From the NCBI RefSeq assembly GCF_013133795.1, contig NZ_JABGBN010000004.1, positions 1-64,000 of the forward strand: a stretch of DNA of 64,000 nt, read 5' to 3'. The translations under genes were made by a program, and so were the position numbers. This DNA is from Pelistega suis (GTDB lineage Bacteria > Pseudomonadota > Gammaproteobacteria > Burkholderiales > Burkholderiaceae_B). How positions within the stretch are numbered: the stretch's first letter is position 1; every line of letters starts with the position of its first letter. The notes beneath the pieces are model-generated. The model was given only the letters and a program-made list of their open reading frames with translations, had not been told where the DNA came from and searched no databases. Shown in pieces: positions 18,634 to 28,385 of the stretch.

Positions 18634-18927
18634 ATGAAACCCTCAGAACTTTTAAAAATTCATAGGCATGAAATTTTACTTCGGTTTGCTAAACGAAAAA
18701 AACTAAGCAATTTGAGAGTATTTGGATCAGTCGCTCGTGGAGAAGATACTGAAAATAGTGATATTGATTTTTTAGTCTCTACTTCCCCCGGAACAACCTT
18801 ATTGGATATAGGGGGGTTATGTGCAGACCTTGAAGATTTTTTCGGGGAAAATTTTGATCTTATCGAGGAAAATGCGCTGCCAGCAAAGTTTAGAGAGGCT
18901 GTTTTAAAGGAGGCTGTTCCATTATGA
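18634..18927 (+). CDS. mntA: MntA-like nucleotidyltransferase antitoxin
   Basis: A 97-residue minimal nucleotidyltransferase with a full active-site motif: GSVARGEDTENSDIDFLV (Gly-Ser...Asp-x-Asp) and a further acidic strand NFDLIEE. In the characterised MntA/HepT systems the antitoxin silences the HEPN RNase HepT by transferring AMP to a tyrosine near its active site. The gene has a clear GGAGG-like box. Its stop overlaps the ATG of the next, broken hepT gene (ATGA). The antitoxin is therefore intact while its toxin is not. Confidence 0.85.
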   Translation: MKPSELLKIHRHEILLRFAKRKKLSNLRVFGSVARGEDTENSDIDFLVSTSPGTTLLDIGGLCADLEDFFGENFDLIEENALPAKFREAVLKEAVPL

Positions 18928-19207
18928 GTGCCGATTTAAGGATTGATGACTATATAAAACATATAGAAGACTATGCTACTGAAGCTTTTTAGAAATTGCA
19001 TCAGATATTCCTTGGAAAGATATAGCAGGAATGCGACATAGGTTAGTTCATGGCTATAGCGAGGTAGATGTTATTGTAGTTTGGGATACTGTGCAAGAAT
19101 TTGTACCTAAACTTATTGAGGCTATGCCTTACGTGTATAAGGCTGTAAATGAATTCAAAGATAAAAATATCAATCGTGATGATGCAAATCCAGAAATGGT
19201 AATGTAA
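18924..19207 (+). pseudogene. Broken HepT-like (DUF86) HEPN toxin
   Basis: The first 22 codons (MSADLRIDDYIKHIEDY...) end in TAG at 18990-18992. The rest continues in another frame as LEIASDIPWKDIAGMRHRLVHGYSEVDV and on to a stop at 19205-19207. The HEPN catalytic R-x4-H motif (RHRLVH) survives, but roughly 30-40 residues between the two parts are missing compared with the usual 110-residue family length. No functional toxin can be made. Confidence 0.8.
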
Positions 19208-19324
19208 TTCCTACTATTGAAACCAACCGCCGTTAAGGCAGTTTTTTATCTCACTTCTGCAATACTCCACTTATAAAAAAACATATAACCCTTTTCTATC
19301 TTATTTGCAATACTTTTCAAGTAC

Positions 19325-19361
19325 AAAAATGCCGTGCCTTAATAAGGCACGGCATTTTTTA
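19325..19361 (-). terminator. Bidirectional intrinsic terminator
   Basis: A perfect 12-bp stem (ATGCCGTGCCTT at 19329-19340 and its complement at 19344-19355) with a 3-nt loop, flanked by A and T tracts on both sides. It serves the AGCS symporter gene on the minus strand. Confidence 0.88.
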
Positions 19362-19385
19362 TTTTAACAATTCAAGACAGTATGA

Positions 19386-20825
19386 CTACTTCCAAATCTC
19401 TGAATCCACTCCACGTTGGCTGAGCGATGGATGATTCTGCACTTTAAACACAGGATCCTGACCTGCTTTTAACTGTGCTTGGTAATCTTTTAAGACTAAC
19501 CATACAATAGGTGACAATAATACAATCACCACCAAGTTGATTAATGCCATCGATGCCATCACCGTATCCGCAAATGCCCAGACAATCCCACCATCACGCA
19601 CTGCACCAAAGTATACGAAGAATAACACGACCAGACGGAATACCAACACAACGACAGGATGATTACGGATATAACGAATATTATTTTCTGCGTAGGCATA
19701 GTTACCAATGATGGACGTGTAGCAGAACAATAACAACATAAAGGCTAAAAAATGAATACCAAACTCACCTACATGGAATTGCAGCGCCTTTTGTGTGAGC
19801 GAAACGCTTTTTAATGTCTCGCTACCATAATCATTCGATAACAATACGACTACAGCAGTACATGTACACACGATGATTGTATCCACAAATACACCTAGCA
19901 TCTGGATAAGACCTTGGCTAGCAGGGTGCTTCGCATCTGATGTCGCTGCCGAGTTAGGTGCGGAACCCATACCCGCTTCATTTGAAAACAAGCCTCGTTT
20001 GATACCCATCAACATCGCTTGTGAGAATAATGAGCCAAAGATACCACCCGCCATTGCCGAGAAATCAAAGGCACTACTCACAATCGCAGATAATACAGCA
20101 GGCACTTTTTCAATATTCATCCCTAAAATAATCACGGCCATCAATAAGTAGAATAACGCCATCAGTGGTACCACTTTGGCGGAAATCTGACCAATACGCT
20201 TCACACCACCAAAGATAATCCCCGCCGTAATCACGACAAGAATAATACCCACGTACTCGGCATCCCACCCCCATGCATTACGTGTCGCCTCAACAATAGA
20301 GTTTGACTGCACCGCATTAAAAGCAAAACCGAATGAGAAAATTAAGGTCATTGCAAAAATCACACCTAACCATGGTGCACGCAAGCCTTTGGAAATATAG
20401 TACGCAGGACCACCACGAAACACGCCTGTTTTATCATCACGTGTTTTATAAACTTGTGCTAATGTAGACTCAGCAAATGCACTACTCATACCGATAAGTG
20501 CCGTAATCCACATCCAGAACACAGCACCTGGACCACCTAGTGCAATCGCCGTTGCCACGCCACCAATATTACCCACTCCAACACGACTGGCAAGACCTGT
20601 CGTGAATGCTTGGAATGGTGTCAGTGAGTCACCACTTGATGCACGTCCTGACCACATCTCTCGAAAACTACGAGGCAATAATCGCAACTGAACAAAACCT
20701 GTAGTAATCGTAAAAAATAATCCCACCAACAGTAAAACGATGACCGTTGCGTCCCATAAAGGACCATCAAATGTCTTTACCAACCATTGCAAAAGATTTT
20801 CAAAACCAATAATAATGCTATCCAT
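19386..20825 (-). CDS. Alanine/glycine:cation symporter (AGCS family)
   Basis: A 479-residue inner-membrane sodium:amino acid symporter with about 10-11 membrane helices. Family landmarks are GLFFTITTGFVQLRLLPRSF, the signature around FQAFTTGLASRVGVGNIGGVATAI, and SNEAGMGSAPNSAATSDAKHPASQGLIQMLGVFVDT. Alanine or glycine is the usual substrate. A single-gene unit with its own strong terminator. Confidence 0.92.
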   Translation of the reverse strand: MDSIIIGFENLLQWLVKTFDGPLWDATVIVLLLVGLFFTITTGFVQLRLLPRSFREMWSGRASSGDSLTPFQAFTTGLASRVGVGNIGGVATAIALGGPGAVFWMWITALIGMSSAFAESTLAQVYKTRDDKTGVFRGGPAYYISKGLRAPWLGVIFAMTLIFSFGFAFNAVQSNSIVEATRNAWGWDAEYVGIILVVITAGIIFGGVKRIGQISAKVVPLMALFYLLMAVIILGMNIEKVPAVLSAIVSSAFDFSAMAGGIFGSLFSQAMLMGIKRGLFSNEAGMGSAPNSAATSDAKHPASQGLIQMLGVFVDTIIVCTCTAVVVLLSNDYGSETLKSVSLTQKALQFHVGEFGIHFLAFMLLLFCYTSIIGNYAYAENNIRYIRNHPVVVLVFRLVVLFFVYFGAVRDGGIVWAFADTVMASMALINLVVIVLLSPIVWLVLKDYQAQLKAGQDPVFKVQNHPSLSQRGVDSEIWK

Positions 20826-21028
20826 AGCAGCACCTACTTAATTAAAACGAGGCCTATTGTACTCTCCATTAATACTTAGAATTAACTTATAACCTTTTTT
20901 ATGTGTAAATATTTATAAGATTTACGCTAAAATAAACACACTTACAACACAAAATAAACATAATTTCACCACACTAAGCTCAAATTAAACCAAGCTAAGT
21001 TGAACTAACGATTGATGGTAACTGAATC

Positions 21029-21457
21029 ATGATTAGTGCTGAAGACTTTATCGCCCAAAATACACCCCGCTCTGCACTAGAGCCATTTCATCATGAGATT
21101 GCTAAATTACGTGCTGCAAAAATGTCTTACCAAAAGATTCAAGCCTTTTTAAAATTAAATGGCATTGATACTCACGTAAATAATGTCCGTGGTTATTGCC
21201 AACGTCATATCGAAAACCAAGACACAAAAACCTCTACAACAAGCCAAGCCACCCGTTCAAAAACATCACCTGCGAAGAAGACCAGCAAAGTAACAAAGAC
21301 CGCCAAAAAGAAAACAACACCAACCAAAATGGCTCGCAAAAAAACCATCAACAAAGATACGCCAGCACAAAAAATTGGCAAGAAAAAACCCTTAACCAAA
21401 AAAGTACCTAAAGTCGTACAAGAGCCTATTGATGATAGACAAATAGATTTGTTTTAG
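21029..21457 (+). CDS. HTH-like protein with lysine-rich tail
   Basis: A 142-residue protein of unknown function. Residues 14-62 form a compact helical region (ALEPFHHEIAKLRAAKMSYQKIQAFL and GIDTHVNNVRGYCQRH) with the look of a recombinase/resolvase-type helix-turn-helix. Residues 65-130 are almost entirely Lys, Thr, Ala and Pro (repeated KTSPAKK, TAKKKTTP and MARKKT), like histone H1 tails or BpH1-type nucleoid proteins of Burkholderiales. The C-terminal VQEPIDDRQIDLF is acidic and hydrophobic. A DNA-bound nucleoid role is inferred from composition. Confidence 0.6.
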   Translation: MISAEDFIAQNTPRSALEPFHHEIAKLRAAKMSYQKIQAFLKLNGIDTHVNNVRGYCQRHIENQDTKTSTTSQATRSKTSPAKKTSKVTKTAKKKTTPTKMARKKTINKDTPAQKIGKKKPLTKKVPKVVQEPIDDRQIDLF

Positions 21458-21673
21458 ACTTAATCCTCTTTTCCATTCACATCATTTCTATCTAACCACA
21501 AAGTAACAAAATATAACAAAATCGATATCTTACTTTTGTAAATTTTTTATATTTAAAATATATCCCATATTATTAAGTAGTTATACCAATAGACTGATTT
21601 TCTCCATTCCCCTAAATTTAAATATTATGTTACAAAAATACCTATATCAACAATCATTGGAGGAAATGAGAAA

Positions 21674-23272
21674 ATGAAAAACCTAAACCTAGCCCTATTA
21701 ACTGCTGGTTTATTATCTACTCTGCCCGTCATGGCACAACAACAAAATACGCTCATCTACTGTTCAGAAGGTAGCCCCACCAGTTTTGATGCCGCTCAAT
21801 CGACAACAGGTACTACATTTGATGCTGCTGCTCACCCCATCTACAATACCCTCATCCAAGTTAAACGCGGTACGACAGAGATTGAGCCGGGTCTAGCAGC
21901 CTCATGGGAGGTGAGTGACGATGGATTGATTTATACATTCCATCTCCGCAAAGGGGTTAAGTTTCATACGACCAATTATTTCAAACCGACTCGCGACTTT
22001 AATGCTGACGACGTCATCTACACCTTCGACCGTCTATCCAATGCCGAACACCCCTTTAATAAGGCCTATCCCGCAGAATTTCCTTATTACAAAGAAATGA
22101 GTTTGGATAAAACCATTAAAACTATCGAAAAACTAGATGATTACACCATCAAAATGGTGCTTAACAATATTGATGCATCATTCTTACAAACCATTGCCAT
22201 GCCCATTGGTGGCATCTACTCTGCTGAATATCTAGAACATTTACTAAAAACAGGCAAAGCCGCCAATATTGCACATGAGCCACTAGGGACAGGTCCTTTT
22301 ATTTTTCAACGCTATCAAAAAGACGCCTCAATTCGCTATAAGGCCAATAAAAATTATTGGGACAAAGAGAATATGCCTTTAGTGGATAACCTACTCTTCT
22401 CTATCAATACAGATCCTGCGGTTCGTGCTCAAAAATTACAAGCTGGTGAATGCCATCTTATGGCTTACCCGCTTCCTGCGGATATTCCTAATCTTAAGAA
22501 AAACGATAAGTTAAAAATCATCTCGGCACCCGGTTTTAATGTTGGTTTCCTCTATTACAACACCGAGAAAGAGCCTACCAATAATGCAGCTGTTCGTCGT
22601 GCATTGGATATGGCCATCAATCGAAGCAGCTTAATTCCTGCGGTTTATGGAGAGCAAGGACAAGCTGCAATCAACCCTATGCCACCAACTCAATGGTCTT
22701 ATAACAAAGATATCAAAGCCACGGAATACAATATTGAACAAGCCAAAGCCCTACTTACAGAAGCTGGCTACCCCAACGGCTTTACGATTGACTTATGGTC
22801 CCTACCTGTCCAACGTCCCTATAATCCAAACGGTCGACTCATGGCTGAACTTCTTCAATCTGATTGGGCAAAAATAGGCGTCAAAGCCAATATTGTGACC
22901 TATGAATGGGGAGAATATTTAAAACGCTCATCCAAAGGTGAACACCAAGTGAGCATGGTTGGTTGGACGGGTGACAATGGAGACCCAGACAACTGGTTAG
23001 GCAATCTTTTTGGATGTGCTGCTGTCAATGGTTCAAATCACTCTCGTTTTTGCTATAAACCTTTCCAAAAACTCTTAGATGAAGCAAAGCGCTCTGCTGA
23101 CCATGAACATCGCATCAAGCTTTATGAACAAGCACAAGTCATTTTCCATGAACAAAAACCTGCTTCACCTATAGGAACCTCTATTGTCAATGTGCCTATG
23201 GCAAAAAATGTCGAAGGCTATAAAGTCAGCCCTTATGGTTCCATGCAATTTAAAGGAGTCAGCCTAAAATAA
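21674..23272 (+). CDS. Peptide ABC transporter substrate-binding protein (DppA-like)
   Basis: A 532-residue periplasmic SBP family 5 protein. The signal peptide is cleaved after PVMA; the mature part reads LIYCSEGSPTSFDAAQSTTGTTFDAAAHPIYNTLI, diagnostic for dipeptide-binding proteins of the DppA class. The domain includes WEVSDDGLIYTFHLRKGVKFH and ends with PIGTSIVNVPMAKNVEGYKVSP. Dipeptides (possibly heme as in E. coli DppA) would be handed to a permease that is not in this window, so the gene is orphaned locally. It has a strong GGAGGAAAT ribosome binding site. Confidence 0.92.
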   Translation: MKNLNLALLTAGLLSTLPVMAQQQNTLIYCSEGSPTSFDAAQSTTGTTFDAAAHPIYNTLIQVKRGTTEIEPGLAASWEVSDDGLIYTFHLRKGVKFHTTNYFKPTRDFNADDVIYTFDRLSNAEHPFNKAYPAEFPYYKEMSLDKTIKTIEKLDDYTIKMVLNNIDASFLQTIAMPIGGIYSAEYLEHLLKTGKAANIAHEPLGTGPFIFQRYQKDASIRYKANKNYWDKENMPLVDNLLFSINTDPAVRAQKLQAGECHLMAYPLPADIPNLKKNDKLKIISAPGFNVGFLYYNTEKEPTNNAAVRRALDMAINRSSLIPAVYGEQGQAAINPMPPTQWSYNKDIKATEYNIEQAKALLTEAGYPNGFTIDLWSLPVQRPYNPNGRLMAELLQSDWAKIGVKANIVTYEWGEYLKRSSKGEHQVSMVGWTGDNGDPDNWLGNLFGCAAVNGSNHSRFCYKPFQKLLDEAKRSADHEHRIKLYEQAQVIFHEQKPASPIGTSIVNVPMAKNVEGYKVSPYGSMQFKGVSLK

Positions 23273-23300
23273 TGTATTAAAAATACAACAAAAAGTCGTG

Positions 23301-23355
23301 ATTATGGGGTAATAGATAAAATTTTCTTGCCAATTAAATTAAATTACCCCATAAT
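23301..23355 (+). terminator. Hairpin after the dppA-like gene
   Basis: A perfect 13-bp inverted repeat (ATTATGGGGTAAT at 23301-23313 and its complement at 23343-23355) with a 29-nt loop and a TATTTTCTT tail. The right arm overlaps the -10 box of the following tRNA promoter. Confidence 0.6.
23327..23355 (+). promoter_or_regulatory. Probable tRNA-Arg promoter
   Basis: TTGCCA (23327-23332), 17 bp, CATAAT (23350-23355), then 12 bp to the tRNA 5' end. Confidence 0.55.
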
Positions 23356-23367
23356 TATTTTCTTAAC

Positions 23368-23445
23368 GCGCCCGTAGCTCAGTTGGATTAGAGTACTTGG
23401 CTACGAACCAAGGGGTCGTGGGTTCAAATCCTGCCGGGCGCGCCA
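23368..23445 (+). tRNA. tRNA-Arg(ACG), copy 1
   Basis: The acceptor GCGCCCG pairs with CGGGCGC (23435-23441); discriminator G; CCA encoded at 23443-23445. The anticodon loop CTACGAA gives ACG. It is identical in sequence to the second copy 36 bp downstream. Confidence 0.97.
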
Positions 23446-23481
23446 ATATTCATAATGTATCTCCTTTATATGATGTTTTAT

Positions 23482-23559
23482 GCGCCCGTAGCTCAGTTGG
23501 ATTAGAGTACTTGGCTACGAACCAAGGGGTCGTGGGTTCAAATCCTGCCGGGCGCGCCA
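23482..23559 (+). tRNA. tRNA-Arg(ACG), copy 2
   Basis: A perfect repeat of the first copy, with CCA at 23557-23559. Spacing and the single good upstream promoter suggest a bicistronic tRNA transcript. Confidence 0.97.
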
Positions 23560-23563
23560 AATT

Positions 23564-23598
23564 AAACGGACTTGAGTTATTTAATTCAAGTCCGTTTT
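23564..23598 (+). terminator. Terminator of the tRNA-Arg pair
   Basis: A 12-bp perfect stem (AAACGGACTTGA at 23564-23575 with 23586-23597), a 10-nt loop and a T-rich tail. Confidence 0.8.
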
Positions 23599-23734
23599 GC
23601 TTTTCAGCCCATACTCTCATCACTATCCCTCACCTAGTAAGAGTACCAATTTCTTTCTCTTTCCCTCAGTCGTATAATCACAAGCAATAAAAATAAAACA
23701 TTATTCGTATTATTCTCTCAAAGGAGTTCTTTTT

Positions 23735-25405
23735 ATGACCCAACTGAGTTATGTTTATGGGGCATCTGATAAACCATTGCTTGGCGAAACTTTAGGTCAA
23801 AATTTTGATAAAGCATGTGAACTATTTGGCGAGCAACTCGCCCTCGTCTCTCGCCATCAAAATATCCGCTTAAGCTACTCTGCATTAAAAAAACAAGTCG
23901 ATACTGTGGCATGTAGCTTATTACGCTTAGGATTTCAACCTGGGGATCGTTTAGGTCTATGGGCAACCAACTGCGCCGAATGGACAATTATTCAATATGC
24001 CTGCGCTAAAGCGGGTATTATCCTTGTTAATATGAATCCATCGTATCGTCGTACAGAGTTAGAATACTCTCTCAATAAAGTAGGTTGCTCAGGTTTAGTC
24101 ATCATTTCTCAATTTAAAGACAGTAACTATGTCCAGATGGTTTACGATGTCGTCCCTGAGCTAAAAACAGCCCCCATTGGTGAGCTTAAAGCTGAAAATG
24201 CACCGACACTACGTTATGTGATTAAGCTCGACGAAGAAAAAACCGATGGTATGCTCAACTACTCCGCTCTTTTACAAGAGCCAAGTTCTGCAGAACTTGA
24301 GAATTTAGCTCGCATTGGAGCGCATTTACAATTTGATGATCCTATTAATATCCAGTTTACCTCTGGCACAACGGGTAACCCAAAAGGGACTATGCTGACC
24401 CACCACAATATCCTGAATAATGGATATTTTATTGCTGAGACGATTAAGCTCACTCCCCAAGATGCTGTTTCTATTGCCGTTCCTCTTTTCCACTGCTTTG
24501 GGATGGTTATTGGCAATATTGCCTGCGTCACTCATGGCTCTACGATGGTTTATCATGACCAAGTGTTTAATCCCCTCGAAAACCTCAAAGCCATCGAAGA
24601 AGAAAAATGTACGGCTGCCTATGGTGTCCCTACGATGTTTATTAATATGCTTGATCACCCTGAGTTTAATAAGTTTGACCTCAGCTCGCTACGTACAGGT
24701 GTGATGGCAGGTACCATTTGCCCAATGGAGGTCATGAAAAAAGTTATCGATAAAATGCATATGTCTGAAGTGACAATTTGCTACGGAATGACAGAAACCT
24801 CTCCAGTAAGCATGCAAAGTCATGTCGATGACCCCTTAGAAAAGCGTGTCAGCACCGTAGGTCGCATTCACCCGCATGTTGAAGTCAAAATTATCGACAA
24901 TGACGGACGCGTTGTCCCTCGTGGCACACCAGGTGAACTCTGCACACGTGGTTACTCTGTTATGCGCGGTTATTGGAATGATCCAGCAAAAACAGCAGAA
25001 GCCATTGATGAATCAGGCTGGATGCATACGGGCGACCTCGCCACAATGGACGAAGAAGGTTACTGCTCAATTGTGGGACGTATCAAAGACCTTGTTATTC
25101 GTGGTGGCGAAAACCTTTTCCCTCGCGAAATTGAAGACTTCCTCTATACTCACCCTGAGATTTTAGAAGCACAAGTGGTTGGTGTACCAGACGAAAAATA
25201 TGGTGAAGAGTTGTGTGCTTGGATTAAACCCAAAGAAGGCAGTAGCCTCACCGAAGAAGATATTCGTCAATTCTGCGATGGACAAATCTCTCGTCAAAAA
25301 ATTCCTCGCTACATCCGCTTAGTTGATGAATTCCCAATGACTGCTTCTGGTAAAATTCAAAAATTCAAAATCCGCGAAATAATGGCGGAAGAGTTAGCCC
25401 AGTAG
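23735..25405 (+). CDS. Fatty-acid/acyl-CoA ligase (AMP-binding)
   Basis: A 556-residue ANL-superfamily enzyme that activates a carboxylic acid with ATP and loads it on CoA. Core motifs are visible: [18 protein letters not shown] (A3 phosphate loop), [11 protein letters not shown] (A5), [40 protein letters not shown] (A7-A8) and the catalytic Lys in [13 protein letters not shown] (A10). Closest in style to medium/long-chain or 3-methylmercaptopropionyl/acetyl-type ligases of Burkholderiales; the chain length is not predictable. It has an AAAGGAG ribosome binding site, and a transporter gene follows 14 bp later. Confidence 0.9.
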   Translation: MTQLSYVYGASDKPLLGETLGQNFDKACELFGEQLALVSRHQNIRLSYSALKKQVDTVACSLLRLGFQPGDRLGLWATNCAEWTIIQYACAKAGIILVNMNPSYRRTELEYSLNKVGCSGLVIISQFKDSNYVQMVYDVVPELKTAPIGELKAENAPTLRYVIKLDEEKTDGMLNYSALLQEPSSAELENLARIGAHLQFDDPINIQFTSGTTGNPKGTMLTHHNILNNGYFIAETIKLTPQDAVSIAVPLFHCFGMVIGNIACVTHGSTMVYHDQVFNPLENLKAIEEEKCTAAYGVPTMFINMLDHPEFNKFDLSSLRTGVMAGTICPMEVMKKVIDKMHMSEVTICYGMTETSPVSMQSHVDDPLEKRVSTVGRIHPHVEVKIIDNDGRVVPRGTPGELCTRGYSVMRGYWNDPAKTAEAIDESGWMHTGDLATMDEEGYCSIVGRIKDLVIRGGENLFPREIEDFLYTHPEILEAQVVGVPDEKYGEELCAWIKPKEGSSLTEEDIRQFCDGQISRQKIPRYIRLVDEFPMTASGKIQKFKIREIMAEELAQ

Positions 25406-25419
25406 TACATAGGAATCAT

Positions 25420-26331
25420 ATGACACCCACCGCTCCCCTTTTTGGCATTCACCTTAGACTTATCGGTATGGCCGTACTTTGGGGAGCGTCATGGCCTTGG
25501 GGACGTATGGTGGCACAAAATATGCCACCCATCACAGGATCCGCTATTCGCTTTATGATTGCCAGTATTGCCTTACTTATCTGGCTATATAGCAGCGACC
25601 GCTTTAACGCAGCTCGCACACTGACACCAAAACAATGGTCTGGTTTAGTGGCCACAGGGGCAACAGGCATTTTTACTTATGCCGTTTGTTTTTTAATCGC
25701 TCTACAGTGGATTCCCTCAGGTAAAGCTTCAGCCGTTATTGCGCTCAATCCTGCGGTGACACTCATTCTTGCCGCTATTTTATTTAAAGAAAAACTAAAT
25801 TCCACCATTATCATCGGCATTCTCATGGCGATTTTTGGTTCACTCTATGCTATTTCTCAAGGTAATCCGCTACATTTCTTATCTGGCTCTGTAGGTCTTG
25901 GTGAATACCTATTACTCGGTTGTGTTCTTTCTTGGGTGGCCTATACCTTAATCGGTCGCAAATTACTCGGTGGTATTGATGCACTCACCGCAACGACCTT
26001 TTCTACCGTCTTCGGAACGATTTTCTTATGCATCACATCATTTATTGTTGAGGGTTCTAGCGCTTGGGTGACCGCCTATCATTCCTCATGGCATGTTTAT
26101 GGTGCTTTAGTCGGTATGGCACTAGGCGCGACCGTGCTAGGCTATTACTGGTTCTTTATCGGTGTCAAAGCACTCGGCGCTGGCAATGCTGCAGCCTATG
26201 TTGCACTCGTCCCCGTTTTTGGGATTAGTATCTCAGCTATTTTCTTAGGTGAACCACTACATAGCTCCCTACTTATCGGTGCACCCTTGGCGATTGCGGG
26301 CATGATAGTTATGCACAAAGGACAAAGGTAA
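25420..26331 (+). CDS. EamA-family (DMT) membrane transporter
   Basis: A 303-residue inner-membrane protein with ten hydrophobic helices in two EamA repeats. The first starts near LRLIGMAVLWGASWPWGRMVAQ and the second near SVGLGEYLLLGCVLSWVAYTLIG. The characteristic sequences FLIALQWIPSGKASAVIALNPAVTLILAAILFKE and AAYVALVPVFGISISAIFLGEPL are present. It is probably a metabolite or amino-acid exporter; the substrate is unknown. It follows the acyl-CoA ligase by 14 bp and is likely co-transcribed. Confidence 0.88.
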   Translation: MTPTAPLFGIHLRLIGMAVLWGASWPWGRMVAQNMPPITGSAIRFMIASIALLIWLYSSDRFNAARTLTPKQWSGLVATGATGIFTYAVCFLIALQWIPSGKASAVIALNPAVTLILAAILFKEKLNSTIIIGILMAIFGSLYAISQGNPLHFLSGSVGLGEYLLLGCVLSWVAYTLIGRKLLGGIDALTATTFSTVFGTIFLCITSFIVEGSSAWVTAYHSSWHVYGALVGMALGATVLGYYWFFIGVKALGAGNAAAYVALVPVFGISISAIFLGEPLHSSLLIGAPLAIAGMIVMHKGQR

Positions 26332-26353
26332 AGCTATATATCACAACAGCGCC

Positions 26354-27385
26354 TTAGCTAATCTGTACTCTCCCCTTACTCACCACAATCACCTGTCCCT
26401 CATGGGGGAGTCTGACCTCTCGATCAAAGCCGAGTTGATGCACTTCACGCAATTGCTTTAACCAGTCTTGCAAACGCCGCTCAGTCGGCATTTGCAAACC
26501 CAATAAAGCCAACCAATACCGCAATACATTACTCTGCCGATAAGACGGTAAGGTGCGCCATGCTTTAAGACAAAAACTACGCTGATCATCGCTGGGCAAT
26601 AAGCGCTTAAAATCTAGCTCTGCCATATCGTCCACAATAGCTTGAGCCTCTTCCATTAAACGTGCATGTCGAGCCAAGTTTTGTTTCCAGCTTGGCCAAT
26701 ACTGATTTAATGCTGGACTTAGTTCTACTCGTACTGCCCCACGTTTATAACTTGTATCCAAATTACTTTCATCTTGGACAGCATACCAGCCTATCTCTTT
26801 AAACACACTTTCTGCCAGAGACAAGATAAAAGATCGCTCACACATTAACCAAGGGCGATGAAATAGCATTCCATCCTTTTCAATCGCCGACTGCATTCCT
26901 CGCATCCCTCGTACACCACTACCACGTAATAAGCGCAATAACAGTGTCTCAGCTTGATCATCTAAATGATGGGCGAGTAAAAAATGCTTAATTTGATGCG
27001 CTTTTGCGTAATGAATAAATGCCGCATAACGAGCTTGACGAGCCGCCCCCTCAATACCCAGACCACTCGCTCTATCCACCTCGACAAAAATAGGACTAAA
27101 ATCAAGCGCTAAATACTGGGCCAAACGCTGTGCTTGTCTCACCCATTCATCTGCCCGAGACATTAAGCCATGATGAATATGCACCAACCGCAAATCTATC
27201 GCGTATTGTGTAGCCAGTGTTGAAGCACAGATAGCCAACATGGCCGAATCCGCCCCCGCACTAAACCCAATCGCTACCGTCTGCCCACGCAAGTCCTTAA
27301 ACAAATCAGCCAGCGGTTTTAATAAACGGCTGGCTTGAAATGTATCACGTAAAAATGGTTTAGTCTTTTTCAACGACACGACCAT
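26354..27385 (-). CDS. tilS: tRNA(Ile)-lysidine synthase
   Basis: TilS converts C34 of tRNA-Ile(CAU) to lysidine, switching its identity from Met to Ile. This 343-residue protein has the N-terminal PP-loop ATPase domain ([14 protein letters not shown]), [45 protein letters not shown], and the extra C-terminal part ([11 protein letters not shown]) in short form. The PP-loop reads Ser-Ala-Gly-Ala-Asp-Ser where Ser-Gly-Gly-x-Asp-Ser is the norm. Its start lies inside the accA 3' end (26-bp overlap), so the two are translationally coupled. Confidence 0.93.
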   Translation of the reverse strand: MVVSLKKTKPFLRDTFQASRLLKPLADLFKDLRGQTVAIGFSAGADSAMLAICASTLATQYAIDLRLVHIHHGLMSRADEWVRQAQRLAQYLALDFSPIFVEVDRASGLGIEGAARQARYAAFIHYAKAHQIKHFLLAHHLDDQAETLLLRLLRGSGVRGMRGMQSAIEKDGMLFHRPWLMCERSFILSLAESVFKEIGWYAVQDESNLDTSYKRGAVRVELSPALNQYWPSWKQNLARHARLMEEAQAIVDDMAELDFKRLLPSDDQRSFCLKAWRTLPSYRQSNVLRYWLALLGLQMPTERRLQDWLKQLREVHQLGFDREVRLPHEGQVIVVSKGRVQIS

Positions 27386-28322
27386 AGGTCATTAAACGCT
27401 CTAAACGGCGATCAATCAGTTGTTGTGCAGATAAGCCCTCTACTTGGCGTAAAGCATCGCTTAATGAGCGTTTTAATGCTTTGCTCATTGCAGATGGGTC
27501 ACGATGTGCACCACCTACTGGCTCTGGAACTACTTTATCCACAAGACCAAACTCTACTAAGCGTGGGGCTGTAATCGCTAACGCTTCAGCAGCTAAAGAC
27601 GCCTTATCCGCACTACGCCATAAAATTGAGGCACAACCTTCTGGAGAAATCACGGCATAGGTTGAGTATTGCAACATCTGTACTACATCACCTACGGCAA
27701 TCGCTAATGCACCGCCTGAACCACCTTCACCGATAATCGTAGAGATGATGGGCACTTTTAACTCTGCCATGGCATATAAATTATGACCAATCGCTTCTGA
27801 CTGACCACGCTCTTCTGCACCAATACCTGGATACGCACCCGGTGTATCCACAAAAGTAAATACTGGCAAATTAAACTTTTCCGCTAAACGCATGAGGCGT
27901 AATGCCTTACGATAACCTTCTGGTTTTGGCATACCGAAGTTACGTTTTGCACGCTCCTTAGTATCTCGACCTTTTTGGTGACCAATCACCATGCACGCCT
28001 CACCATTAAAACGTGCTAAACCACCTACGATAGATTGGTCATCCGCATACATACGATCACCATGGAGTTCATGGAAATCCGTAAAAATATCATTCACATA
28101 ATCCATTGTATAGGGACGCTGTGGATGACGAGCAACCAAAGCGGTTTGCCATGGCGTGAGTTTCTCATAGATGTTTTTAGTCTGGGTTTCTGCTTTTTGC
28201 TGAAGACGACCAATTTCTTCGGAAATGTCCACAGCAGACTCAGTAGAAACATTGCGCAATTGTTCAATTTTTTGTTCTAATTCTTCAATTGGCTTTTCAA
28301 ACTCTAAATATGTTTTTTTCAT
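27360..28322 (-). CDS. accA: Acetyl-CoA carboxylase carboxyltransferase subunit alpha
   Basis: A 320-residue alpha subunit of the carboxyltransferase that moves CO2 from biotin to acetyl-CoA in fatty acid synthesis. Its start [19 protein letters not shown] is family-typical, followed by [49 protein letters not shown] and the oxyanion loop [10 protein letters not shown]. An in-frame GTG lies 4 codons upstream at 28334. The ATG at 28322 with AGGTGA 8 nt away matches the family start and is preferred. Confidence 0.96.
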   Translation of the reverse strand: MKKTYLEFEKPIEELEQKIEQLRNVSTESAVDISEEIGRLQQKAETQTKNIYEKLTPWQTALVARHPQRPYTMDYVNDIFTDFHELHGDRMYADDQSIVGGLARFNGEACMVIGHQKGRDTKERAKRNFGMPKPEGYRKALRLMRLAEKFNLPVFTFVDTPGAYPGIGAEERGQSEAIGHNLYAMAELKVPIISTIIGEGGSGGALAIAVGDVVQMLQYSTYAVISPEGCASILWRSADKASLAAEALAITAPRLVEFGLVDKVVPEPVGGAHRDPSAMSKALKRSLSDALRQVEGLSAQQLIDRRLERLMTYGRVVEKD

Positions 28323-28385
28323 AATGGCTGTCACCTAAATTCTTTATCTACAGTCTATTCGACCTAGTTCGTGCGTTATTATAAC

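Noticed and set aside
21205-21399. Hydrophobic minus-strand frame opposite the Lys-rich tail
   Set aside because: Complement of AAA/AAG-rich repeats naturally reads as Phe/Leu/Val-rich; no start context.
23368-23559. Possible CRISPR-like direct repeats of 78 bp with 36-bp spacing
   Set aside because: The repeats are complete tRNA-Arg genes.
23397-23690. Open frame of 97 codons with a repeated ATNQGVVGSNPAGRA segment
   Set aside because: It is the translation of the two tandem tRNA-Arg genes; a well-known artefact, not a protein.
28323-28334. Upstream GTG start of accA
   Set aside because: Family proteins begin at [11 protein letters not shown], and the AGGTGA box includes this GTG, at correct distance for the ATG at 28322.
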